From Reticulitermes lucifugus (Eukaryota > Arthropoda > Insecta > Blattodea > Rhinotermitidae), in the NCBI GenBank assembly GCA_026260175.1, contig JAKCWW010005992.1:1-27892 (forward strand): DNA of 27,892 nt, given 5' to 3'. The notes under the pieces are model-generated. The model did no database searches and had not been told where the DNA came from. It worked only from the letters and a program-made list of their open reading frames with translations. Both the position numbers and the translations under genes were made by a program. Below are positions 18,721-27,892 of this stretch, piece by piece. Position 1 is the first letter of the stretch, and each line of letters begins with the position of its first letter.

Positions 18721-20164
18721 TCTGGCCTGGGAACCCACCTTTGATTTTCTCCACCTCTTTTAACTTCAAACACCTGTTAAATCTGTAACCCTTGCAAGCA
18801 GGACACATGTCAAGAAAGCACTTTTATTCAGAATGACTGGATTAATCAGCCCCTTAATTTACGCATTGCCTGCCATGATCCCCTGCACACTAGCATGTAA
18901 CTCAAAATTGACGTTGAAATGAACTCTGGTTCATACAACACTTTTTACTTCACATGAACACACACAAATGCACAAGCACACTTGTGTGTGTACATAAATA
19001 ATTTTTCAATTTCCTGGCTCTTTATTAATCATCGTGCTCTGCTCAGGCATGAACCCAAAGGGGGGCCGCTGGGCTGCAGTCCTCCCCCCCACTTCCAAAT
19101 CAAAACTCACAGAAAAAAAAACAGATTTTGTAGACATAATGATATCAAACGTTTTACATGATTTATCCTTCAGCCAAAAACAGCCAAGGACTAATGCATT
19201 CGAATTTTGAAAAATAAAACAAAAAACTTCAGAAATCTCAGATGAACTTATAAAATCAAGATTAGGCTTTTGATTTAAATTAGGTGACTCAGCCATGGAA
19301 CATGTTTATAGTTATATTTATATGTGTGTAAATGCAGTTGCAAACAATCGTATGTTACACTTATATTTATGACATGATTTTCATAACACAGCTTTTTAAA
19401 AAAAATAAATTATATATAGCCCCCACCCCAAAGCAATTAAATATTCTAGGTACACACCTGTCTCTGCTACTGAGATGACTTTGAAAGGTATATCACTGTT
19501 CCCATGTATGATGTCATTTCTAAGTTATATTCTTGGTATAACTGCCCACAAGACATGACTAAACTTAATCACACATTCTGAGTCTGGGGACTAACACAAC
19601 TGTGAACATGTTTGGGGGTATTAAATGCAACAAATGCTACATGTTCCCAGCTCAAATTTTGGTTAGGAAGTCACAGTTCCAGGTAGCATAAAAACATACA
19701 TATTTGACAGGCATGCTGTATGAAAGACATCATTCATTGCAGGAATAAAGGGAGATACAAATTACAATATGGAATGTGACAGTTGTACAAATTTGAGAAA
19801 GTATTGAAAGTTACAGGAGAGCAGCAAATGCTTCATTTTAACATCTAGCTTCAACAATTCAGTGCGATAAAGCACTTGCCAATCTCACTTCTGACCATCA
19901 GTAACACTGTATCCATTCATCTAACCTACTTCATTTGCCTTAAAACAAGCATACAATTTGGGTAATTATTTGTCTCTTATCACAATATGTACTTACATCT
20001 ACACACACCCAACTGTGCATGTGAATACAGGATCAAAAGCACACTGACCATGCAGACTTTACACATTGATATTGGTTTTCATTCATTCATCTCAAAATAT
20101 TTTAAATAACAATGAAACTTAACCCTCTGCTGAAATTTTAAACATTAGTCATACACCTTAATAT
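18721..20164. other. CpG-poor DNA, nothing coding recognised
   Basis: Holds a small CA/TG hairpin (ACACACAA to TTGTGTGT, about 18,960-18,999), a run of C at 19,084-19,090 and an AT-rich tract near 19,390-19,430. No supported gene. Possibly intron or UTR. Confidence 0.4.
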
Positions 20165-20589
20165 ACAGCAACAGTCCTTTAATCCAATGTCCAATAATCC
20201 GGCACTTGAGGAGAGTAGTCCCAAGATCACAAGTTTCGTTTTTAACCAGAAAAAGCTTCATCAATGAAATAAGCAGATCTCAGACACATGTTTAAACAGG
20301 CCTCAAAGAGCGTCTGTACATCAACTGTTGTGGTATCTCCAGAACCCTTGTCTCCTACCCCATTAACTTCTTCAGCTATGAAGATTCCACAAAATACAGA
20401 AGAGGACCCTGATGACCCCGAACCGGCAGATGGAGATATCCAAATATAATACTCCTCTGATCACTTGTACAGCCAAAGTGAATGCCTGTAAGAACTTAGG
20501 TCAGTATAGGTACCATCTGATAATCTGGAATATTCAATAATTTGGCACCTGTCCAGTCCAGTGTGAGTCAGATTAATGGAATTTTGCTG
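20165..20589. mobile_element. pogo/Tigger-like DNA transposon remnant with TA flanks
   Basis: The left end CAGCAACAGTCCTTTAATCC and the right end read in reverse (CAGCAAAATTCCATTAATCT) are similar inverted termini. A second inner pair, CAATAATCCGGCAC and GTGCCAAATTATTG, also matches. Both ends are bordered by TA (20163-20164 and 20590-20591), the duplication made by Tc1/mariner/pogo elements. AATCCGGCAC-type termini are typical of pogo/Tigger relatives. The 425-bp interior is too short for a full transposase. Confidence 0.6.
20273..20449 (+). pseudogene. Possible C-terminal remnant of a pogo/Tigger-like transposase
   Basis: A 58-codon frame inside the 20165-20589 element follows an in-frame TAA (20270-20272) and ends at TAA (20447-20449). 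It reads ADLRHMFKQASKSV early, then a Pro/Ser/Thr-rich middle, and closes with EEDPDDPEPADGDIQI. An acidic, proline-rich tail suits the C-terminus of Tigger/jerky-type transposases, but no catalytic DDE residues are present. The link rests mainly on location within an element with TA-flanked termini. Chance is possible. Confidence 0.35.
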
Positions 20590-20591
20590 TA

Positions 20592-21368
20592 TTTTACAGC
20601 TACTAAATTTTACTTTTATACTATATGGTCACTTACAAGTATGGGGCCTTCATGAGAGGATTATTTCAATTTTCTGTTCCGAGTAGGACCACTTGTTATG
20701 AGGTTGGTATGCTTGCTTCTACAGCACAGAACAGATGGCATTTATTGCCAGAATGCTTTTAAATGTGAAGTGTTGTGCAAGTACAAAGAAATTAAGGCCA
20801 ACATTTAAAGTGCATCATGGTCCTTCAAGAAACAGCATAACAAATTTTGTATGAATATTTAAAGAAACTGGTTCTGTGTCACATAATCTCATAGCACTGC
20901 CCCAACAGTACAAACTTGTGAAACTGGCAACATGTATGGCAGCAGTTTGAAGAAATCAAAGGAAGTCAACTTATTGCCTCTCTGAACAGTCTGGCAACAG
21001 GACTGGAACACACAAAATCAAGCCAAGACTTTACAGATTCCTCACATTAGAAACAGATTTTTCAGACACTGAGTGATTGTAATAAAGATCATCATGCAGA
21101 ATCTGGCCATCCATTTACTGATTTCATTAAGCAAATTCTGGTATTCTGAAAATTTTACTTACAGAAGGGGCCCATTTTTACCTAAATGGGGGCAATTCAT
21201 GAACAGAACAGTATAATATGGTTCAAAGGAAATCCAACACCTCACACGATGCTTCACTCCATCTACCAGGCATGTTTTGAATACTCGTAAGAGGAAAATG
21301 CACCATAAACACTGAAATGATGGCGATTTTTTTTTGTTTTTTTGTGGCATAGGATGCCATTTTCAGAA
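20592..21368. other. Strongly CpG-depleted DNA
   Basis: 20,581-21,180 contains a single CpG (near 20,681) in 600 bases, while TG and CA are plentiful. No open frame or repeat recognised. Confidence 0.5.
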
Positions 21369-21370
21369 TA

Positions 21371-21580
21371 CAGTAGAACCCCCGTATCCGCGGACCGAAA
21401 ATATTAACACATTCACTGCCAAAGTCGACCATGGTCGATTTAAGTAATTACGTTTTAATTTGCGAGCATCGACTTTAGTCGATCTAAAGTTTCCTTGTAT
21501 AGGGTTCGCTACTATCCGCGGTTTCGGGCATCCGTGTTAGGTCTTGGAACGTATCACCCGCAGATACGGGGGGACTACTG
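21371..21580. mobile_element. Tigger/MER2-like miniature transposon with TA target duplication
   Basis: The left end CAGTAGAACCCCCGTATCCG and the right end in reverse CAGTAGTCCCCCCGTATCTG are terminal inverted repeats of the pogo/Tigger type, closely resembling the CAGTAGTCCCCCCTTATCCG form known from Tigger elements. TA precedes (21369-21370) and follows (21581-21582). GATACGTTCCAAGACC next to the right terminus is also typical. At 210 bp it has no transposase. It is dense in CpG (at least fifteen) in a region almost without CpG. An interior TTAACACATTCACTGCC may be a second, piggyBac-like fragment (weak). Confidence 0.85.
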
Positions 21581-21582
21581 TA

Positions 21583-24500
21583 CTGTCAAACTGAATTCCC
21601 AGCACTACTTTACACAAGCACACTAATAGGTCCTACAAAACTGTCTTTTTGCAAAGACCCTACACCTTGTTACTGTGATCATTCAAAGGCGATCCTAAAG
21701 GAATTTAATTAACGGTCTGCTTTGTGACAAGTCAATTTTAGCTTGCAGTTTTAAAAGACATATATTTATAAATTTGGCGTTATCTGTACGCACTGCACTC
21801 AACTGTCTGTGAGAAATCCCAAAAATGTCACAAAAAGACCCAGCCTGCAGCCATATTCCTGGCAGATGATACTGAATAAATAAATTAGGTATCCACGTAA
21901 TTATCCCTTTTCTAGAGTAGGCAAGACATGAAGTTTTATTTAAAAAGTTTTCAAATAGTGGGGATGGAAAGCTTACATAATGTTACAAAAAGGAACAAAG
22001 ATAAAACATAGGACTGATATAATAACAAGTTTCTACAGCCAAAACATTATGTGTAAGAATGACCACGCAGTTCACTTGTCTTGATCTAATTTCAGAAATA
22101 CAGCAGCAGTAACAGACCAGGTGATCTTGAACCTGTCTGTTAGAGCACACGTCTGTATGGCCATTGATCCTAGAGGATACTGTAGCACTACAACCAGACC
22201 AACTCTGTCTTTAACATCTGATAATGCCCAGTCCCCATACACAACCCCCATTTCAGGTTAAACGGACAGAATAAAGAAAACCATGCTGAAACATTACAAC
22301 TGAACTTGGCCTTCCTGTACTTAGATTTACTATTAATACACAGTTTTGTTGCCACCAGTATCAAAATTTTTCCTAAGGATGTGGATCATGGGATCAAGGG
22401 ATCACAAGCATCAGTCTGCTCTTCTCTTTGCGAAACTTAATCCACAGATCACAGATTCACATTAGAGTCCTTCCCAGTACCCATCATCCTGTTGGCCAAG
22501 TGGAAGAAAACAGGCAATAATTAAGCAGAATGACACACGTGTACCTTTCAGCTACCCATGATCACCCTCAGCCACTCAGTGGCAAATCCTGAGGAAGGGC
22601 AATTGGAAGGCATTGCATACCTCTGGATCAGGATTCGCCACTACACCCACTAGGCTCTAGAAATCCACTGGTAATCGGTGCTCTTTAAACTTACCTGAAT
22701 TCCAACCCTTGCCACTCGTGCCTGTCTACAACAGGTTCTGATATTAACTTCAGCATGTGTTACACAATCAATACACAAATGACAGACAGTACAGGTTCTC
22801 AGTTAGGAGGTAACATATAGTTTCCATCTGTCATAAGGACAATGCTAACTTCTTACATATAACAAAATAGAGGAAAGTATTACACATCCTGAAATTAGAT
22901 TAAATACATGACTCTCATCAATGCAATCACCAGATACAACTCACTTTGATTGCAGTTTAACTCTTTTTAAAGATGAAACATTTTGTCAATAAATTATGTA
23001 TTCTAGAAGAGGTTATGTCCTGTTTATAGCTTTATAAACAGATCATTTTGTCACCTAGTCAAATGTGTTTATAACCAAACAGCTACACATATTATCAGAT
23101 AAAAACAACACAAGTCGTCTTAAATTCAGGTCCACGGTAAGATGCATCAAAATGAAACAAAAACCAATATCAAAGTGTAATGAAATAAGCAGAGCAATGC
23201 AGCCAGTCTGTCTGGTAACTTTCATGTAAACACAAACCGTACTAAATTCTGAAGTGCTACCCTCTGTTTAGCTACAAACCCACAGCATGATATTTCAGGA
23301 ATGATTCTTAACATTATATTACATGAACTTTTAAGTCTTCAAGGATATGACCACTAATGATGGCAGCAGCACATTCCTCTGAAACATCAGTACATCTATA
23401 GCCATCTGCTAGTTCTTCGCCAGCAAAACATTCAACCAGAAGGCTAGCAGTGAATCATTTGTACAGTGATGGAGGATTGGTAGATGAAACAAAATAAACA
23501 TCCTGCCCTTGCCACCTTCAACTACAGAGCAGGGCCATCTGCCAGTTCTGCTAGGTTCTTGACTGGCCAGAACCTAACAAATGACCAATACACAGTGCCA
23601 TATCCAAAAGATAGTAATCTTCATAGTTGTCGCCATTAGAACCTCAAACCTTAGATCACATTACATGTTAGCCAAGGTCTGAACAACTTAGTTACATGGC
23701 ATCAAAATACAAAATTGCTTTCTTTATTTACACACAAAATAATAATGAAAAAGTTGAATTTTCAACAGATACATCATGTTGAATTAAGTATTTTGATGCA
23801 CAAGTAACAAATTTCTCCATCAATATCTGACATACCAATCTTACCCTTTAAACGATAAAAACAAATAATCTGTTACATGATCAACGTCAAAAGCAATAAC
23901 CATTCACCGATGCACATGAATTTTGATTTCTCTGCTGCAAACTTCATTCAATCAAATCACAGCACATGGCATTAACAACCTAATTCATTATTTACAATCA
24001 CGATTTTCTGGACCACTAAAAAAAAAAAAAAAAAACTTTGACGAATTTGTGCACATCTATGAAAAAGTTGGAATGGAAACATGAGAGGACAGTTTCTTAA
24101 CATGAATGTGCGCAGACATGAAATGTTCAAAGGGTAAAAAAACAAGAAAAGCTGGTGAACTTTTAGATGTTAACAAGTTTCCTACGTGCTTCTCTTGCCT
24201 TGCCTTGGGCAAGTACAGAATTAAATACTGTTATCTGATATTGCTTTATGGTTAAATAAACAGTAATGGCCTTCAATTCCGATCTATAATGCTACTAGAT
24301 TTCCAAAGGTCATGTTATACTTCCGGTCTCTTCCATAAAATAAACTACACACAGTTCATGTATTCTGACAATTTATCCTCCATTTCCAACTATTTCCTTA
24401 CCATGTCATTCCACTTTCAATCTTATCTCAAACAAAAATTAACTGACAGCAAGTGTCCACAGCAAAATCATGACACGGAAGGACCATATCACTTCAAGAT

Positions 24501-25022
24501 CTCAATCTTAAATAATACAGAAAGTTCAAACAAAAAGAACATGTTGCATGTTAAAGGCATGACCACTCTGTAACTTCCTGATGATGATGAGCCATTCACA
24601 CAGTCAACACAGTGATTAGTAACTAGTGACCAAAGATTCTCCCAGCCCAGAGTTCTTTGTCATAAGGTCTGAAATCCATTACTCTTGCACGAGATATACA
24701 ATTCAATAGTGATTTTTCAGTCAAATTCTTCACAGAAAGAAGAGTTACACACAATGCATTCAAAGTTCATTAGTAAATAACCATAACAAGTTACCACACA
24801 GTTGTGTACAGAAGTTTATCTGAAAAGTGGTGAATGAAGGTTCAATTTGTGACAAAAAGAGACAAACCAAGAGGAATGTGCCAACTAAATAAAAATTCAG
24901 GACATTCAGGCACAATTACAGATCAGTTCTTACAAACTATTATGTTTCCTGGCACCAAGAAAAAAAGTGTTTGGACTGGAATCTGCATTCACAGCCATAT
25001 GACAAATTCAGTTCCACCTGCA
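21583..25022. other. CpG-poor, A- and C-leaning DNA without recognised gene
   Basis: About 3.4 kb with no domain-bearing frame; a 94-codon plus frame at 24289-24573 has no recognisable motif. CpG stays scarce and A exceeds T on the plus strand in sampled lines, as expected if the minus strand is transcribed (T-rich intron or 3'UTR sense). No exon or splice site can be defended. Confidence 0.4.
24018..24035. repeat. A18 homopolymer
   Basis: Eighteen uninterrupted A on the plus strand, with no recognisable SINE or processed copy immediately upstream. Confidence 0.9.
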
Positions 25023-25189
25023 TTAATCCTTTCACACCAGTATTATATATCCAGAGTGTGCTGAAGATGGCTGGAATTTAAATGAGATCTGCATAAGCAA
25101 AGCCATTAAATGCCAGAACCTTAATCTGACGTTCGGCATTTTGAGCACCACGCTGCGCGACGGGTATACTTGAGGCACCAAAGGATTAA
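25023..25189. mobile_element. Possible piggyBac-like miniature element with TTAA ends
   Basis: TTAATCCTTT at 25023 and AAAGGATTAA ending at 25189 are perfect 10-bp inverted ends, each including TTAA, the target site of piggyBac elements. The right half (GGTGCC, GTATACCCGTCGCGC in reverse) is rich in CpG while the left half and the surroundings are not, so it is clearly foreign to its setting. Internal similarity between the two ends beyond 10 bp is weak. A partial insertion is an alternative. Confidence 0.4.
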
Positions 25190-25483
25190 ATAAGGGTTGC
25201 GTCTTAGCTTAAGAAACCAGATTATGTAACTGACTGTAAAATGTACACAATGCAGTTGTGGATTCAGAGCTATCATTCATAACTAATGAAGCATGGTTGT
25301 ACTTCAGTGATCACATCAAAATGCAACATGTATAAACAAGGAGCAAGTAAAATCCTTATGCTCTACAATATGTGCTACCACATGGCATAAAAGGGTGGAT
25401 ATGGTGTACACTAAGCAAGCAATAGATCACTGACCCAATAACTCCTAAGGAAACTGTAAATTCAGACAAGTGTGTGAGCAATA
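25190..25483. other. CpG-poor DNA, nothing recognised
   Basis: No repeat or supported frame. Confidence 0.3.
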
Positions 25484-25718
25484 GTGAGCCAGAACAGCAC
25501 AGTTGGTATGGTGCATCATTACAGGCTGGACGGTTCGAGGTTCAAAAAAAGGTAGGGGCAAGATTTTGGCACCTGTCCAGACTGGTCCTAGGGCCCACCC
25601 AACCTTCTGCACAATAGGTACCAAGTATTCCCTGGGACTAAAGTGGCCAGAGCATGACATTAACCCCCCCCCCCTTCTGTGCCTTCATGGCATGTCATAT
25701 GATGAACTTTACCTTTAC
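25484..25718 (+). mobile_element. Near full-length tRNA-derived SINE, family 1, plus orientation (copy f)
   Basis: The head GTGAGCCAGAACAGCACAGT, then TGGTATGG, aligns with the start of the reference copy; its A box has two changes (AGCACAGTTGG). A B-box-like GGTTCGAGGTTC follows. The body continues through CCTGTCCAGACTGGTCCTAG, GGGCCCACCCAACC, AAAGTGGCCAGAGCATGAC and CTTCATGG to GATGAACTTTACC. The many CpG-to-TG or CA changes against the 10254-10545 copy fit decay in methylated DNA. A run of eleven C lies at 25664-25674. This is the second copy in the window with a recognisable pol III promoter head. Confidence 0.8.
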
Positions 25719-27191
25719 TATGTCAGCAATATACTGAATCTGTTCTTCACCCAATCAACAGATGAAGAAAGACAATACGTGTTATTTCCAGTAAGATAAT
25801 GCTACATCACATGCTGCTGACAAGTCCACGACCACTATATGTCAAGTGCTAAGAACAGAATAATCACCAAAGATCGCTGCCCTCCTGGAATCCCTCGTCT
25901 TGGTTACTCATTTTTTTTTAATTCTGGGAAAATATTAAGAGAGAATTGTACAATAACAGTAGCACACAATAGAATACAGAACGATGGACAACATAGCAAC
26001 CCGTGCAAGTTGACCATTCAAGAAAAGTAACTGCATACCAAAGCCCTCACGAATAAAATCATGTAAATGCTCGAGTTCCAAGGATTAACTTTAGAACATA
26101 TTGTAAAGCTTGTTTACATGCTGCAAGACATGCTTGAAGGCAGAAGGAGCTTAGACAATATGGTAAGGTTATGTTGCCCCTTCACAGTAAATGGTTATGA
26201 AGTTCTGTGTAACCAGACTGACCACTTCGTGTAGGGAAAAACACCGCACTGCTATCTCAGTGGTCAAAGAGTGAACTTATGCTGTGTTTTCACAAGCAGC
26301 AACCTTTCTGTCTCAGCTTTTATTTCTTACTCAACATAAACCTTTAAAAGAACTTCAAAGACATCATTAACATTCAACAAAATACAATACCTGTACATCA
26401 GAGGATACATTAATGTTTTATTTATTTATTCATTCATTTAATTATTTATCTAGAAGAACCTTTCTGACACCTTCTGATCTACAACACATCATATCTGAGG
26501 AAACATATGATTATAATATCATAAATTACTGAAGCCTATTTGTGAAGTGCATTCACTAACATTGTAAAGTACATTTAAAGCAATACAATTAAAATTCAAC
26601 CCACAAGTTGTATTTTTTACCGAAATCAGATTTCATAAATTATACAAGGATATGAAGCACACGCTCTTCCTATTCCATAAGGATCCTTGAAAATTCCCCA
26701 ACCAGAATGCTATCTGCAATAAATGCACTGACTTAATGTCACAAGTAGCACAGTGCCATGTCTTATCTCTGTATCAGTTTTGACTAAGCTGGTCTTCTTG
26801 GATCCATTACTTATGACAAAATGGTGAGCATTTGCAGAGGGAGCTTGCATAGTGTAAGTGTAGTGCGATTTTGTACTGCTGTTTTAAGTGCTGTCACGTG
26901 ACATGTTGTATAGATGTTACTTGTTCAACGGTTGTGTTATTATGCAACTGTCAAACCACTAACTGCTAGTATTGTATTCCAGAGAATGAAATCCTCAGCT
27001 ATACTACTGTTAAAACCTCAAAACTCACATCTACTGATCAGCTGTGTGACGATTAATGCTGATATTTTACCCTTGAGCAATATCCCCATATGAAGAGTCC
27101 CATGGGTTTAACCTTTAAATGACTGGATTGGTATTTAAATTTTAATACATTGTTTATGAAAAACATGGGTATTATTTGAACATAAAAAGAC
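25719..27191. other. CpG-poor DNA, nothing coding recognised
   Basis: Contains a TTTA/TTCA-rich low-complexity run at 26,418-26,452. No repeats shared with the rest of the window and no supported open frame. 26,820-26,960 is GT-rich on the plus strand, without a recognisable feature. Confidence 0.4.
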
Positions 27192-27216
27192 CATCATCAT
27201 CATCATCATCATCATC
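27192..27216. repeat. CAT trinucleotide microsatellite
   Basis: Eight uninterrupted CAT units, plus one base. Confidence 0.9.
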
Positions 27217-27540
27217 TGTCATGAGTTAGGCCTTAATAGACCTGTTTTGGCATCATCTAATAATCTCTTCACCCATTTGGTCTATAACTCAGCATTATTT
27301 TTGACATCCTATTGTTCTTCATTCTTGTTACATGTTGTAGCCAATTTATGAAAAAAAATAACAGCATTTTGTGGAAAATAGAAAGGAGATTATGCAGTAT
27401 GTCTTCAAAATGCAGTAAATTTCCTGGTTGCCTAAATACATAAAATGAATTTCTAGGGGTGTTTTTTTGTGTACATTTGCATATGTGAACACAGGTCATT
27501 TAAAGGTTAAATCTGGTGACAAAGGTGTATGCTCTATGAG
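27217..27540. other. CpG-poor DNA, nothing recognised
   Basis: No supported gene; AT-rich. Confidence 0.3.
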
Positions 27541-27790
27541 CACTGAGCATGGTTGCCATGGTTACCAGGTGAAATATCATGGTGGCCTATCATATGAAGG
27601 GTTACCAGGCATGTTCACTGTAAAGTACACACCGAGACAGGCAAATGAGCACAACTGCCATGAAAACCATTGTTGTAATGTTCTCTGTGAGGTATGCACC
27701 AAGGCAGAAAAAACAGTTCAGCATTGAGGACATAATACAACATAGCACAACCACAAGGAAGCACTCATGATAGATGAGATACCACATGGC
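27541..27790 (+). repeat. Unidentified repeat with internal 67-bp degenerate duplication
   Basis: ATGTTCACTGTAAAGTACAC (27611) and ATGTTCTCTGTGAGGTATGC (27678) begin two related segments 67 bases apart. Translated, both give MF[T/S]V[K/R]Y[T/A]PRQ, though in different frames. GTTACCAGG also occurs twice (27560s and 27600s). The build looks like a diverged interspersed repeat rather than a gene. I do not recognise it. Confidence 0.45.
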
Positions 27791-27830
27791 TTGTTCTAGA
27801 AACAAATGAATGACCAATGAAAGCAGCTGT

Positions 27831-27892
27831 AAAGTAAAGGTAAAGCAATCCCATTACAGGCCTGGACAGGCCCTTAGGGTTCCAGGAGGTTG
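27831..27892 (-). mobile_element. SINE family 1 (or related subfamily), cut by the right edge
   Basis: AAAGGTAAAGCAATCCCATT, then ACAGGCCTGGACAGGCCC and TTCCAGGAGG, matches the family's reversed 3' end (GGTAAAG, ATCCC, CATGAAGGC, GGAGG). The element would continue beyond the window. Confidence 0.5.

Noticed and set aside
24578..24598. CCTGATGATGATGAGCC, resembling a hammerhead core
   Set aside because: No GAAA or cleavage triplet follows at a suitable distance.
27467..27727. 86-codon plus-strand frame rich in Cys and His
   Set aside because: Overlaps an internal degenerate duplication and changes frame between the repeated segments; looks like a repeat, not a zinc-binding protein.

Overview
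This is eukaryotic, non-coding, transposon-rich DNA, most likely from an insect. A cockroach or termite (Blattodea) is my best guess. That guess rests on remembered resemblance of the main SINE family to repeats in those genomes; I could not search a database. I find no gene whose coding sequence I can defend. The longest open frames are about 110-115 codons, low in complexity or lying inside repeats. There are no bacterial operons, ribosome binding sites, CRISPR arrays or rRNA, and no functional tRNA genes. The only protein-coding remnants are a 43-residue piece of a non-LTR retrotransposon reverse transcriptase cut by the left edge (1-129, minus) and a possible C-terminal remnant of a pogo/Tigger-like transposase (20273-20449, plus).

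The window falls into two domains. From 1 to about 17,700 the DNA is CpG-rich for its AT content and crowded with degraded mobile elements. These include at least seven pieces of one tRNA-derived SINE family (one inserted inside another at 10161-10580), a tRNA-Leu/Ser-like SINE at 5749-6001, a 74-bp minisatellite at 6169-6360, a 96-bp tandem duplication containing N bases at 12097-12290, a 126-bp near-perfect hairpin at 14121-14246, and a hAT-like miniature element inserted in a CA/CG microsatellite at 17115-17347. From about 17,750 to the right end CpG almost vanishes (none in 18,001-18,300; one in 20,581-21,180), repeats thin out and the plus strand looks A- and C-rich. I infer a germline-methylated transcription unit, such as intron or long 3'UTR of a gene probably read on the minus strand, but no exon is visible. 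CpG-dense transposons (21371-21580, 25023-25189) stand out inside it as later arrivals.

The most interesting signal is a scattered family of hammerhead-ribozyme-like motifs at about 126-181, 751-790, 2512-2553, 4850-4890, 7988-8042, 8253-8284 (broken), 8791-8897, 9357-9397, 9892-9934 and 13326-13435. Each has, or has a decayed form of, CUGANGA, stem II, GAAA, a very short stem III, and GUH followed by a stem I strand. The stem III segment is usually a self-complementary palindrome (ACATGT, ACCGGT, ACGT), which suggests ribozymes acting as dimers. Penelope-like retroelements are known to carry minimal hammerheads of this sort, and I assign these motifs to such elements by inference. One copy sits in an inverted repeat (7934-8346) whose other arm has lost the catalytic core.
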